NCBI RefSeq assembly: GCF_901709675.1
Contig: NC_051100.1
Span: forward strand, 13,128,286-13,192,285
DNA length: 64,000 nucleotides
Source of the DNA: Syngnathus acus
Taxonomy: Eukaryota > Chordata > Actinopteri > Syngnathiformes > Syngnathidae
Direction: 5' to 3'
A program made the position numbers and the translations under genes. Shown in pieces: positions 39,314-48,837 of the stretch. A model generated the notes under the pieces. That model worked only from the letters and a program-made list of their open reading frames with translations, searched no databases and was not told the origin of the DNA. The stretch's first letter is position 1. The number at the start of each line of letters is the position of its first letter.

Positions 39314-39602
39314 TGTTCTGGTGTCTCCTGGGGACGTCGGGGGACGTCCCTTGCAGGGGGGGACGTCTCCAGTTGTCAGCTTGTCTTGTCATGTCCATCA
39401 GAGCAAAGAGAAAAAGAAAGAAGAGAAAGAAAGGAGAGAAAGAGAATAGAAAGAGAAAGAAGACTAGAGTCCTGTCATCCAGCCACCCACGCTCAGCGGA
39501 CACAGCCTCGCCCGTCCACCGCTCCAAGACTCCATCGATCCCCTTCCCTTTCACAATAAAGTCTGTTTGCTCTGCACATGGCTGTACTGTCCGATCCTTA
39601 CA
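39314..39602 (+). repeat. 3' LTR of the Gypsy element
   Basis: Begins TGTTCTGGTG directly after the purine tract and ends CCGATCCTTACA; 289 bp. It shares the R/U5 part (CACAATAAAGTCTG...) with the 5' LTR but has a different, shorter U3 with repeated 'GGGGACGTC'. Confidence 0.75.
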
Positions 39603-39822
39603 GGCGGGGGACCCCCTGAACCGGTTGCCAGCCGATCACATAGAGACGAACAAACATTCACACTCGCACATTTGGAGTGCTCAATCGGCCTGCCAAGCAT
39701 GTTTTTGGGATGTGGGAGCAAACCGAAGTGCCCGGAGAAAACTCCACACAGGGAGGGCTGGAGGTGGAATCAAACCCGCCGCACCCTCCTAACGTGCTAA
39801 CCAGTGCACCACCGAGCCACCT

Positions 39823-40186
39823 GTAAACCGAGTAAATGTTGCTTATTGCTACCCAGCTCCGCTGGACACACCAAGGAAGCGTTTCTACAGCATCAGGTGT
39901 CTAAACTCTCGGTCGATAGCATGATGCTAAATTACTACCAAACCCAAGAACTCTTTATGTGCTTGAATGGCATTTTTTGGATGTCCTTTAGAGCGGCGCG
40001 CGCTTGCCGCACGCCTTTGTGACTAATGTGGCACCCATCTTTTCTGTGTTTAATGACACAAATCAATTAATGACTCACACTAATGGCACTTGATGGGCAA
40101 GGGAGGATGTCTTTGCCTAAGCGCTGTAGCAATCGGCCCTCCGGCATGAATGATGAACGGTGGCTTTAAAAAAAAATTCATGTTGT
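39823..40186. other. Unique spacer
   Basis: About 360 bases with no recognised gene or repeat, up to the (CAAGT)n tail of the L2 element. Confidence 0.4.
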
Positions 40187-40686
40187 CAAGTCAAGTCAAG
40201 TTTATTTGTATAGCCCTAAATCACAAGCAGTCTCAAAGGGCTTCACATAGACAAAAAATTGACAATTATTCTCAAAGCATCCCCTGATATTAAGCTCCCA
40301 AAAGGGCAAGGAAAAACTAAAAAAAAAACTATCAGGGGATAATGAGAAACCTTGAGAAGGGACCACAGATGGAAGGATCCCCCTTAAGGATCACCAGGCT
40401 GCAATGGATGCAGAGAGGGCACAAATAATACATAATATGAAAATCAATGAAAAAGTGGATGTCCAAGTCAAAGCGAAGAGCTGCCGGAGGTGCCCTCGAT
40501 TGTCCTGGCAGTGTCTTCGAGGAGGGTAAGCTGCAGTTCCCTCATCCTGAATTGGTCCACGAGAATCCAGATAGCCGCTGTCAGCTTGGGTGCCACCTAA
40601 CCACCTCCCCAGCCGGGGAGGGGTGGGGGGAGGGGGGATGGGGAGAGGGAGCGAAAACAAACTCCAGCCGAATCGGCCACTACAGG

Positions 40687-41083
40687 TTAATTAAAGGCCA
40701 TATCATAGAAATGTGTCTTTAAACGTGTCTTAAATGTTTCTAGTGAGGTAGTAGTTCTAATATCCATTGGTTGGGCATTCCAAAGCTCTGGAGCCCGAAT
40801 AGAAAATGCTCTAGACCCTGCAGACATTTTCTTGCCCCTTGATGTCACTAAAAGACTAGCGTTTTGTGAACAAAGGTTACGAGACGGAACATAAGGAACA
40901 ACTAGGTCGACGAGATATGAAGGCGCTAAGCCATGCAGTGATTTATAGGTTAATAGAAGAACCTTGAAGTCACATCTTAAATGGACCGGGAGCCAATGTA
41001 AGTTGGCTAATACTGGGGTAATGTGATCAAAGTGTAGCGTTTTGATGCTGGAATTAGGAAGACCAGAGAATAATGCATTACAG
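40687..41083 (-). pseudogene. L2 ORF2 C-terminal end
   Basis: It continues the frame broken at 44872 ('SRLDYCN' + 'ALFSGLPNSS'), then 'DHITPVLANLHWLPVHLR', 'LVVPYVPSRNLCSQNA', 'GSRAFSIRAPELWNAQPMDI' and 'FKTRLKTHFYDMAFN' with stop. About 20 residues between 'SSIKTL' and 'DHITPV' seem to be missing relative to other L2 copies in the window. Confidence 0.7.
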
Positions 41084-42104
41084 TAGGGGTGTAAATCGCG
41101 GGTTTTGTCACGATACGATATGATATCGATACAAAGAATCACGATACGATATTTGCCGATATCTTAAAGCCTGCTGTGATTCATTCACGATACATCACGA
41201 TATAGTGCTCCACGATCGATATTTTTATTTATTTTTATTTTTTTTAAATAAAAAATATAGAACAATATCCTGATTTATAACAATTCATACGCAAAATCAA
41301 CAAGGTACTGCAAACTCTTTATTTAGGAAATTACAAGAGTATTGTAGTATACAAAGTGCTTATTTTAACACTGAACTTTATCAAAGTCCTATATTTTTTC
41401 TCATATAAGCTGCTCTGTTAGCTTTTTGCTGCCATCTGTGGTGTTAGCGGGTCATGTTGGACCGTGTATTAAATCAGCCATAAAATACCCTAAAAACAAT
41501 CTTTTATCATCCAATGTTTTTCTTAACTCTTGTTTAGCTGGTTGGGCTCCCTTATCCATGAAAAGATTGGTTTTAATATTTTTTTGTGGCCCCCTGGGCC
41601 TTTGGTTTAACACCATACCCCTAATTTTCAATGTCTAAAAAGTGGTCAAATGAACCTTAAGAGAAGAAGGCAACAAAATAATCAGATGTTCTGTTACCTG
41701 AGTGTAACTGAGAGATATTAAAACACATTTCTTAAATGTTCAACAAAAAAAAGATTTTCATTTTAATCTTATCAAATATAGTAACATCTATGGTGTTTCG
41801 GGTCATTTTGGACCTGTATATATTTACTTCAAGAAAAGTGCAAAGACAAGTCTTTTTTTTCCACACAATAGAACTTTAATACAATATTAAACAATATGGA
41901 AAACAGAACAGTCATAAATAATAAAAAAATACAATAAAACAAAGATTTGCAAGGTCAAATAAACAACAACCAATCGAGAAAATCACCAAAAGAAATCAAG
42001 TACTTGTTCTACAAATACTATGTATGGGCAAAGAACATGCCTGTGTGTGTGTGGGTGTGTGTAGGTGTGTGTAGGTGTGTGTGCGCACGCGTGCTTGTGT
42101 GTGT

Positions 42105-43874
42105 TTACATGCATGTGTTGCAAACACTGTTAGCGTGTTCTTTGCAGATGTTTTTCTTGCAGGTGATGCACACTATGTATGTTTTTCTGTCCATACTGCT
42201 AGGGCAGACCTGACACCTCTTTCTTTTTGAGCGAGGTGGTCTCACTGGCTCTGTGGCTGTGGATGTGGATGGAGTGCTTGAGGCAGGACTGGTTGCTGAA
42301 GGGGAAGGTGATGCTGATGTTCTTCTGGTTGCTGTGGATGTGGATGGCGTGCTTGGTGAACCCTGAAGCTGTCTGACCAAGTCTGCAGCAACTCGGTCTC
42401 GGGGCACCCGTTCCCGTTGCTTGATGTGCGGCTGGATAAGGGAATTCCCGAGCTCCTCAATAAAAATTCTCCGCTTGGTGTTTTTGGTTGCATTCCACCC
42501 TTGGTCAATATGGGTCCACAACACAAATGCATTGTATGCAGACACATTGAGGATGTTGTAAAACACAACCATTGGCCATCTCCTGGTCATTCGCTGGCAA
42601 GTGTATGTGGCAGTCAGCTTGTCCAGATTGTCCACTCCTCCTTTGTTTTTGTTGTAGTCCAGGATTATGATGGGCTTTTTGTCTCTTCCTGATGACACAG
42701 CAGCATCTTTGTGAAGAGTGGACATCAGTAACACATTCCGTCTTTTTTTTGGACAATATGAAACAACAGTGGTGGTATCTGTGAAAACAAATTTGGAGGA
42801 AAGTGGAGCCCTGTCCTTCACCAGCAACATTTCAGCGGGCAGCTCAGGTTTATTTTTTCTTACTGTGCCCACCATGGTGAGTTTCCTCTTGAGAAGTTCT
42901 TGTCCAAGGTCATAGCTGGTAAAAAAATTGTCACAAGTGATGTTGTGACCCTGCAGTCCAGTAGTCAAATCGAGAACTACACGTTTTCCTTGTTTTTTTT
43001 CAGGGATGCCGCTTGCAGATTTGCCTGTGTAAATCTGTAGGTTCCACGCATAGCTTGTTTTAGCATCACAGGCTGCCCAGATTTTTATGCCATATTTGCC
43101 TGGCTTGGTGGGCATGTATTGCCGGAATGGGCATTTTCCTCGGAAAGGGAGAAAACGTTCATCCACTGTCACCTCTGGCCCTGGGTTGAACATCAGTGGA
43201 AGGAGTTGCACCCATCTCTCCCAAACATCCCTGATGGGAGCAAGCTTGTCAGATTTTGCTCTGGTGTCTTGATTGTCAAATCTGAGGACTCCTGAGATCA
43301 TTTGAAAGGTCTGAAGAGACATTGTTGCCCGGAAAATATGTCTGCCCGTTGTTTTATCCCAGAGACTCTCAGTTGCCTCATTGCTGGATCTGTAAACTCC
43401 AGCAAGGAGTAGAACACCAAAGTAGGCATCCAGGAACGTCTCATCAATGTCTTTCCACGTGTTGCCATGGACTTTTTTCCCCTCAAGGTTTGTCATAGCA
43501 ATTATGACGTTTTTTAGTGACAATGGCAAAAACAGATCAAAGCACGTCTTGATGTCATTTACTCTTGTCACAGCAAACCTCGTGACGCCTGGGGTCATTT
43601 TGATGATGTTTGCAGCAGCTGTCCTTCCATGCACATCAGGAGGAACTGTGCTCCAATGTATGTTGCCACATTTGGATTGGAATGATTCAGCAGGAGCAAC
43701 TTCAGCACCAGTGACCTCCTCTTCAGACTCATCAGTTGTTTCTTCCAATTGGTACTCCACATCATCTTCGTCCTCAGAGGCCTGCTCATTTCCCTCGCTA
43801 AGATCCTGTGTGTCCTCTCCCTCATTTGCAGCAAAGATGTGGTCCAAAGCTTCATTTACATTCAATCTCTTCAT
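42105..43874 (-). CDS. piggyBac-family transposase, complete frame
   Basis: 589 residues from ATG at 43874 to TAG; an upstream in-frame extension lacks ATG. The N-terminus is acidic (Asp/Glu-rich, residues 12-60). The DDE_Tnp_1_7 domain has the three catalytic aspartates in context: 'VTVDERFLPFRGKC' (Asp238), 'ITCDNFFTSYDL' (Asp315) and 'NKGGVDNLDKLTATY' (Asp415). The spacing (77 and 100) is close to that of known piggyBac enzymes. The C-terminus has a Pro/Ser/Thr linker with repeated 'TPSTSTAT', a basic 'RPPRSKRKR' stretch (nuclear localisation candidate) and a Cys-rich finger 'CQVC...CITCKKNIC...CNTC'. The family cuts and pastes at TTAA. No stop or frameshift interrupts the frame, so it is either young or kept under selection. 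PGBD4-like; a host (domesticated) role is not indicated because it sits inside another transposon. Confidence 0.88.
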   Translation of the reverse strand: MKRLNVNEALDHIFAANEGEDTQDLSEGNEQASEDEDDVEYQLEETTDESEEEVTGAEVAPAESFQSKCGNIHWSTVPPDVHGRTAAANIIKMTPGVTRFAVTRVNDIKTCFDLFLPLSLKNVIIAMTNLEGKKVHGNTWKDIDETFLDAYFGVLLLAGVYRSSNEATESLWDKTTGRHIFRATMSLQTFQMISGVLRFDNQDTRAKSDKLAPIRDVWERWVQLLPLMFNPGPEVTVDERFLPFRGKCPFRQYMPTKPGKYGIKIWAACDAKTSYAWNLQIYTGKSASGIPEKKQGKRVVLDLTTGLQGHNITCDNFFTSYDLGQELLKRKLTMVGTVRKNKPELPAEMLLVKDRAPLSSKFVFTDTTTVVSYCPKKRRNVLLMSTLHKDAAVSSGRDKKPIIILDYNKNKGGVDNLDKLTATYTCQRMTRRWPMVVFYNILNVSAYNAFVLWTHIDQGWNATKNTKRRIFIEELGNSLIQPHIKQRERVPRDRVAADLVRQLQGSPSTPSTSTATRRTSASPSPSATSPASSTPSTSTATEPVRPPRSKRKRCQVCPSSMDRKTYIVCITCKKNICKEHANSVCNTCM

Positions 43875-44010
43875 TGTTGCGTCCTGTGAATTTGCAGCAA
43901 AGGTGTGATCCAAAGCTTCGTTTGCAGTCAATCTTCTCCTTATTGTTGCGTCCTGTCAATTTGCAGCAAAGGTGTGATCCAAAACTTTATTTACAATCGC
44001 TCTTCTCCTC
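43844..44010 (-). repeat. Three 66-bp coding repeats at the transposase N-terminus
   Basis: On the minus strand three units encode 'NEALDHIFAAN', 'NEALDHTFAANSQDATMK' and 'NKVLDHTFAAN-stop-QDATIR'. The stop is TGA (about 43956-43958), where the neighbouring unit has TCA. Only the last unit and a half lie inside the ATG-initiated frame. Confidence 0.7.
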
Positions 44011-45168
44011 ATTGTTGCATGCTGGGAAATCGCGATGTGTACTCTGCAAGTCACCACCCCCGCACTCAAAAGCACCGCCCCCACACTCAAATGGCTCGCA
44101 AAAAGCCCCTAAATGAAGCTAAAGTGGTTGGACGAAGAGGCTGTTGGTTGATTGTGTGTTTATGATTTCATTGTTGGCATTTTTTATTGTTTTATAATCG
44201 AAAATTTTAACCGCTACGAAATGACCCGAACAAGGCAAAAGTAGCTTCTTTCACCAGAGCACTTTATAATTTAGTAAAAAAAAAAAAAATTATAATTTTG
44301 TTTAAATGGAAGTCCCTGACAAAGTCAAAAAGCTTCAACGCAGTTAACAAATGTATGAAGTACTTTATGCATGCTAAAACTAAAAAAAAAACAATAATGA
44401 CCCTAACACGTTCTTAAGTAAAGAAAAATTAATATTCTTTCTTTTTTTGTAATACCATTAACTTTAAAGTGCATTACTGAACTATTTATTTACAATAATT
44501 TTAATTGTCCGTTGAGCCATCTTTTCTTTGGAATCCAAAGTGCTTCCAAACGAATGACTTGAAGCCCAAAGGGGAGCGAATTTCCTCGTCTTCTTGGACA
44601 CTAGCCATAGCACCAGCCCAGGAGCCGCGTAGTTGTCGGCTCCCCTTTCACGTGCCTGCTCTGCTCACAACACAACACGCCGCGTACTGCTCCCGGAAAG
44701 AGGAAGCAAGCAACAATGAACTGGATTTCAAAATAAAGTCGCGTCTAATGTCCGAGGTCAAACACGGCGATATAAATCGATGTTTACGTTTAGCATCGAT
44801 GCCAATAAATCGTAGAGCATTATATCGATTAATCGATGTGTATCGATGAATCACTACACCCCTACATTACAGTAGTCCAGGCGCGACGTGATGTATAGTG
44901 ATATAATACGCGATATAATAGTTTCCGCATCACCGGTCGAGAGGATCGGACGAATCTCAGCAATATTACGAAGGTGAAAAAACGCAATTCTGGTTATATT
45001 CTTAATGTGCTTTTGAAAGGAGAGCGTTTGGTCCAATATTACCCCAAAATTAGTTACAGTATCGCTCTGAGTGATAGTACGGTTATCTATAGTTATAGTG
45101 GTTTCCTTAAATAAGTGTTGATAACGAGTTGGACCAATTATAAACATCTCAGTTTTATTTGGGTTAAG

Positions 45169-46172
45169 TCAGGTCAAAGTCAAAGTCCGCTTTATTGTCA
45201 ACCTCTTCACATGCCAAGACACACAAAGAATTCGAAATTACGTTTCCACTATCCCACGGTGACAAGACATAGTGCACGACATACATACAAGCAAACAACA
45301 CAAAATAAAAACAAGAAGGCACAAACAATGAATAATAAGAGTGATGAATAAATAATAAGTAAACAAATAACACAATAAATAAATAAGAGGAGCAAAAGTA
45401 CAGGACGCTACGCAGAAGGGGGGAGAGAGTTCAGGATCCTAACAGCCTGGAGCACAAAGCTGTTGGAGAGTCTGGTGGTGCGGGAGCGCAGGCTCCTGTA
45501 CCTCTTCCCAGAGGGCAGAAGATCGAACAAAGAGTGAGCGGGGTGACTCACATCACTCACAATCGTGGTCGCCTTGCGGGTGAGATGGGAGGTGTAAATG
45601 TCCTTCAAGGAGGGGAGTGAAGCACCAATAATCTTACCAACCGTGTTCACTATGCGCTGGAGGGCCTTCATGTTGTAGTCAGTGCAGCTACCACCCCAAA
45701 CAGCAATACAGCTGGAGAGGACGCTCTCAATGGTGCCACGGTAAAATGTAGTCATGACGGCAGGAGGAGAACACGCTCGCTTGAGTTTCCGCAGGAAGTA
45801 CAGGCGGCGCTGGGCCTTCTTCGCCAGTGATGCGGTGTTGGTGGACCAGGAGAGATCCTCACTGATGTGCACCCCCAGGAACCTGGTGCTGCTCACTCTC
45901 TCCACCACAGCACCGTCGATGGTCAGCAGCAGGTGTCGGGTGTGACCCTTCCGGAAGTCAACAACAATTTCCTTGGTCTTGTTGACGTTCAGCAGGAGGT
46001 TGTTGTCCTTGCACCACGTGGTCAGAAGGTCAACCTCCAACCTGTATTGAGTCTCGTCGCCCTTGGTGATGAGACCCACCAGAGTCGTGTCGTCAGCAAA
46101 TTTCACCATGCGGTTGGCGCTGTAGGTTGCAGCGCAGTCATGCGTCAGCAGGGTGAAGAGCAGCGGACTGAG
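45169..46172 (-). mobile_element. 5'-truncated FADD-type LINE inserted in L2
   Basis: It breaks the L2 sequence between 'MSLNFLRL' and 'NPNKTEMFIIG'. It contains an RT end beginning at 'SPLLFTLLTHDC' and 'FADDTTLVGL' and ending 'VLQAVRILNSLPPSA' (stop at 45408), then a 3' untranslated region with 'GCTTTATTGTCAACCTC' (plus strand). Same clade as 2211-2894. No clear target duplication seen. Confidence 0.7.
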
Positions 46173-47000
46173 ACGAAGGAAGTTGAGAGACATCCATTGC
46201 TTGATCTCTGCAAGGCACGCCTCAAGATTACAACAGTCCCGCGGATCTGTCATTGATAACGGCATATATAATTGGGTGTCATCCGCGTAACATTGAGAAC
46301 TAATATTATATTTACGTATTATGTCCCCAAGCGGAATCATATAAATATTAAATAGAATTGGTCCAAGTACCGATCCCTGTGGGACACCACACGTAACATT
46401 ATAGAGCTCAGAGGACGTATTGCCATGGACCACTCGGTGCGTCCTGTCTGATAGATAGGAATAGAACCAGCCTAGTGCTGACCCTGAAATACCAACACAA
46501 CTTTTAAGACGCTCTAATAAAATATCGAAGTCTACAGTGTCGAAGGCAGCACTAAGATCGAGTAGTAACAATACCGATGAAGTGTTTGAATCCATAGCTA
46601 TGAGGAGATCAATAGTCACTTTAGCAAGTGCTGTCTCAGTGGAATGATTAGCTCTAAAACCAGACTGAAAAGATTCATATTGATTATTGGCGACCATGTA
46701 ATCAATAAGCTGCTGCGCTACTACTTTTTCAAGAAGTTTTGCTCTGAATGGGAGGTTTGAAACTGGCCTATAATTACTGAGACAGTCCGGGTCAAGATTT
46801 GGTCGCTGAAGTAACGGTTTAATGATCGCGGTTTTAAAAGCTGTTGGCACTATCCGAGAGGAGACAGACAAATTGATTATATTTAAGATGGACGGTCCTA
46901 AAATTTGAAATAATTCTTTAAGTAATTTGGCTGGAAGCGGGTCGAGTAAACATGTTTGTTTAGCCGCACTAACCAATTGTGTAAGCCTTTCAAGGGACAC
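45408..47000 (-). CDS. Chimeric reverse-transcriptase frame from two LINEs
   Basis: A 530-codon uninterrupted frame. Residues 1 to about 276 are L2 reverse transcriptase: 'TCLLDPLPAKLLKEL', 'FQSGFRANHSTETALA', '[17 protein letters not shown]', '[14 protein letters not shown]', '[13 protein letters not shown]' (near 237-245). From about 277 the frame enters the inserted LINE: 'SPLLFTLLTHDCAATY', 'MVKFADDTTLVGLITKGD' (near 298), 'NLLLNVNKTKEIVVDFRKG', 'KKAQRRLYFLRKLKRA'. Two palm-domain ADD boxes from different families are therefore fused, which can hardly fold as one polymerase. No ATG at the start. An accident of insertion rather than a gene. Confidence 0.75.
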   Translation of the reverse strand: MSLERLTQLVSAAKQTCLLDPLPAKLLKELFQILGPSILNIINLSVSSRIVPTAFKTAIIKPLLQRPNLDPDCLSNYRPVSNLPFRAKLLEKVVAQQLIDYMVANNQYESFQSGFRANHSTETALAKVTIDLLIAMDSNTSSVLLLLDLSAAFDTVDFDILLERLKSCVGISGSALGWFYSYLSDRTHRVVHGNTSSELYNVTCGVPQGSVLGPILFNIYMIPLGDIIRKYNISSQCYADDTQLYMPLSMTDPRDCCNLEACLAEIKQWMSLNFLRLSPLLFTLLTHDCAATYSANRMVKFADDTTLVGLITKGDETQYRLEVDLLTTWCKDNNLLLNVNKTKEIVVDFRKGHTRHLLLTIDGAVVERVSSTRFLGVHISEDLSWSTNTASLAKKAQRRLYFLRKLKRACSPPAVMTTFYRGTIESVLSSCIAVWGGSCTDYNMKALQRIVNTVGKIIGASLPSLKDIYTSHLTRKATTIVSDVSHPAHSLFDLLPSGKRYRSLRSRTTRLSNSFVLQAVRILNSLPPSA

Positions 47001-47212
47001 GCTTTTAAAATTTGAGAGGGTTATTGCATGATCATCAGCGCTGGTAATCGGCGGTCTCGACTGAGCGATTGGAATGGTATTCTTGATCTCATCCCTAATG
47101 GATTCAATCTTTCAAGAGAAAGATTTCATGAACTCGGCAGCTGAGTGGAAGGAGCTATCGGGGGTCGGCTGGCGTAGTGTTAGCTTTGCCACTGTATCGA
47201 ATAGGTATTTAG

Positions 47213-47965
47213 TAGGGGTGTAAATCGCGGGTTTTGTCACGATACGATATCATATCGATACAAAGGACCACGATACGATTATTGCCGATATTTTAAAGCC
47301 TGCTGTGATTCATTCACGATACATCACGATATAGTGCTCCACGATCGATATTTTTATTATTTTTTTTTAAATAAAAAATATAGAACAATATCCTGATTTA
47401 TAACAATTCATACGCAAAATCAACAAGGTACTGCAAACTCTTTATTTAGGAAATTACAAGAGTATTGTAGTATACAAAGTGCTTATTTTAACACTGAACT
47501 TTATCAAATTCCTATATTTTTTCTCATATAAGTAAAGAAAAATGAATATTCTTTCTTTTTTTGTAATACCATTAACTTTAAAGTGCATTACTGAACTATT
47601 TATTTACAATAATTTTAATTGTCCGTTGAGCCATCTTTTCTTTGGAATCCAAAGTGCCTCCAAACGAATGACTTGAAGCCCAAAGGGGAGCGAATTTCCT
47701 CGTCTTCTTGGACACTAGCCATAGCACCAGCCCAGGAGCCGCGTAGTTGTCGGCTCCCCTTTCACGTGCCTGCTCTGCTCACAACACAGCACGCGTACTG
47801 CTCCCGGAAAGAGGAAGCAAGCAACAATGAACTGGATTTCAAAATAAAGTTGCGTCTAATGTCCGAGGTCAAACACAGCGATATAAATCGATGTTTACGT
47901 TTAGCATCGATGCCAATAAATCGTAGAGCATTATATCGATTAATCGATGAATCGTTACACCCCTA
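47213..47965. mobile_element. hAT element, copy 2 (753 bp, non-autonomous)
   Basis: Starts TAGGGGTGTAAATC and ends TTACACCCCTA. The 8-bp duplication GTATTTAG lies at 47205-47212 and 47966-47973. No transposase. Arms nearly identical to copy 1 (41084-44864). Inserted in the same L2. Confidence 0.9.
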
Positions 47966-48258
47966 GTATTTAGGATTGTTTTTATTGAGATTAATGACTT
48001 GCGAAAAATAACTAAGATGATTTGCTAAGGTAAGCGCATCTTTATATTTCAGGAGGCTGTCCTGCCATTCTTGATGGAAAACCTCAAGTTTGGTTAAACG
48101 CCATCTGCGCTCATGCTTTCTACATAATTGCTTAAGCGTACGTGTTTCATCTGTGAACCACGGAGTAGGCAATCTACTGCGAGTTTTCAGACGTAGCGGC
48201 GCCACAGAGTCGATGGCATTTAACAATGTCGCATTGAATTCATTTGTAAGATTATCAA

Positions 48259-48688
48259 TGTTAGGGTGGCGCTCACTCTAACTTATTTTGCAAGAACCAC
48301 ACGGGAGACAAGTAAGTCCTTTTAGACACCTGCAGGTGGAGAGTCCATTCGTCGCTGTGCGTTCAGCGATGATCGAATGAGGTCTGACTCTGGCCTCATG
48401 CAGGAGCATTTTTATTGAGAGAAACAGAGTGGGGGTGAGAGTGGGGGTGAGAGTGGACAGGATGGGGTTGAAGCCCCTGGCCTGCTGATCAAAGCATGGC
48501 AGGGGGTCTTTTACGAAGTTGTGTAAACAAAGCAACTTTGATTGCTTCCTCTGCAGCTAGTCAATCAGTTCAAAAGATCTTAGCACTTTGTTCTACTACT
48601 TTTGTTAAGACAGGACAAGCTAGGTTAATTATTACAGGTTACATTCCAACATAATCATACGATCAAGATAATCTGTAAACCCTTAACA
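48259..48688 (-). mobile_element. Solo LTR with 5-bp target duplication
   Basis: The ends TGTTAGGG and CCTTAACA are inverted repeats. ATCAA lies on both sides (48254-48258; 48689-48693). On the minus strand CTCAATAAAAATG is a polyadenylation signal, followed by a typical R/U5-like stretch. It contains a short tandem 'GTGGGGGTGAGA' (48430-48456). Removing it restores the L2 sequence 'SIDNLTNEF'. The family is not identified (Gypsy- or retrovirus-like). Confidence 0.75.
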
Positions 48689-48837
48689 ATCAATAGAGCC
48701 GATATATGCGGGAAATATGGAAGTTGCCGGCGACAGTAACTCAGATAGCGCCGTTGCAGTCGTGGAGTTAATATTACGGCTGCTATAATTCTGATTGCTC
48801 TCTTGTCTTTGACAAAGAACTAAAATTTCAAATTTTA

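Larger units (their letters stand above)
36607..39602 (+). mobile_element. Gypsy LTR retrotransposon (chromovirus type), internally deleted
   Basis: The element is bounded by TG...CA LTR ends and the direct repeat GGCGG (36602-36606; 39603-39607). Order: LTR, gag, short RT piece, integrase, chromodomain, purine tract 'GGTTGGGGGAG', LTR. About 3.0 kb against about 5 kb for a complete family member; most of protease, RT and RNase H is missing. Confidence 0.85.
36527..39822 (-). mobile_element. V-SINE/Mermaid-like SINE, split by a Gypsy element
   Basis: The SINE tail end is at 36527-36606 ('CCATCCATCCATTTTCTATA'). The remainder resumes at 39603 ('CCCCCTGAACCGGTTGCCAG') and ends at the tRNA-like head 'GTGCTAACCAGTGCACCACC' near 39822. 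The LTR retrotransposon lies between, flanked by GGCGG. Confidence 0.8.
41410..44418 (-). mobile_element. piggyBac-type transposon insertion
   Basis: Defined by comparison with the empty site in hAT copy 2 ('CATATAAG|TAAAGAAAAA'). The right junction reads TTAA (44414-44417), the piggyBac target, and the left reads ATAA (41405-41408). 'GTGTTAG(C)GGGTCAT' occurs near both ends in opposite orientation (41442; 44395), with further 'CGGGTCATTT' copies at 41803 and 44220. Exact terminal repeats are not clear. Confidence 0.6.
41084..44864. mobile_element. hAT element, copy 1 (carries a piggyBac insertion)
   Basis: Ends TAGGGGTGTAAATC and (reverse complement) TAGGGGTGTAGTGA. The 8-bp duplication CATTACAG lies at 41076-41083 and 44865-44872. 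Both arms match copy 2 (47213-47965) nearly base for base; the difference is the segment 41410-44418. Subterminal 'CACGATACGATAT' and 'ATCGATTAATCGATG' motifs. Confidence 0.85.

Noticed and set aside
42417-43908. Plus-strand frames across the piggyBac gene
   Set aside because: Shadows of the minus-strand transposase.
44505-44849. Frame 'MSVEPSFLWNPKC...' found twice (also 47619-47966)
   Set aside because: It occurs in both hAT copies because the DNA arms are the same; it runs into the terminal repeats and shows no domain.
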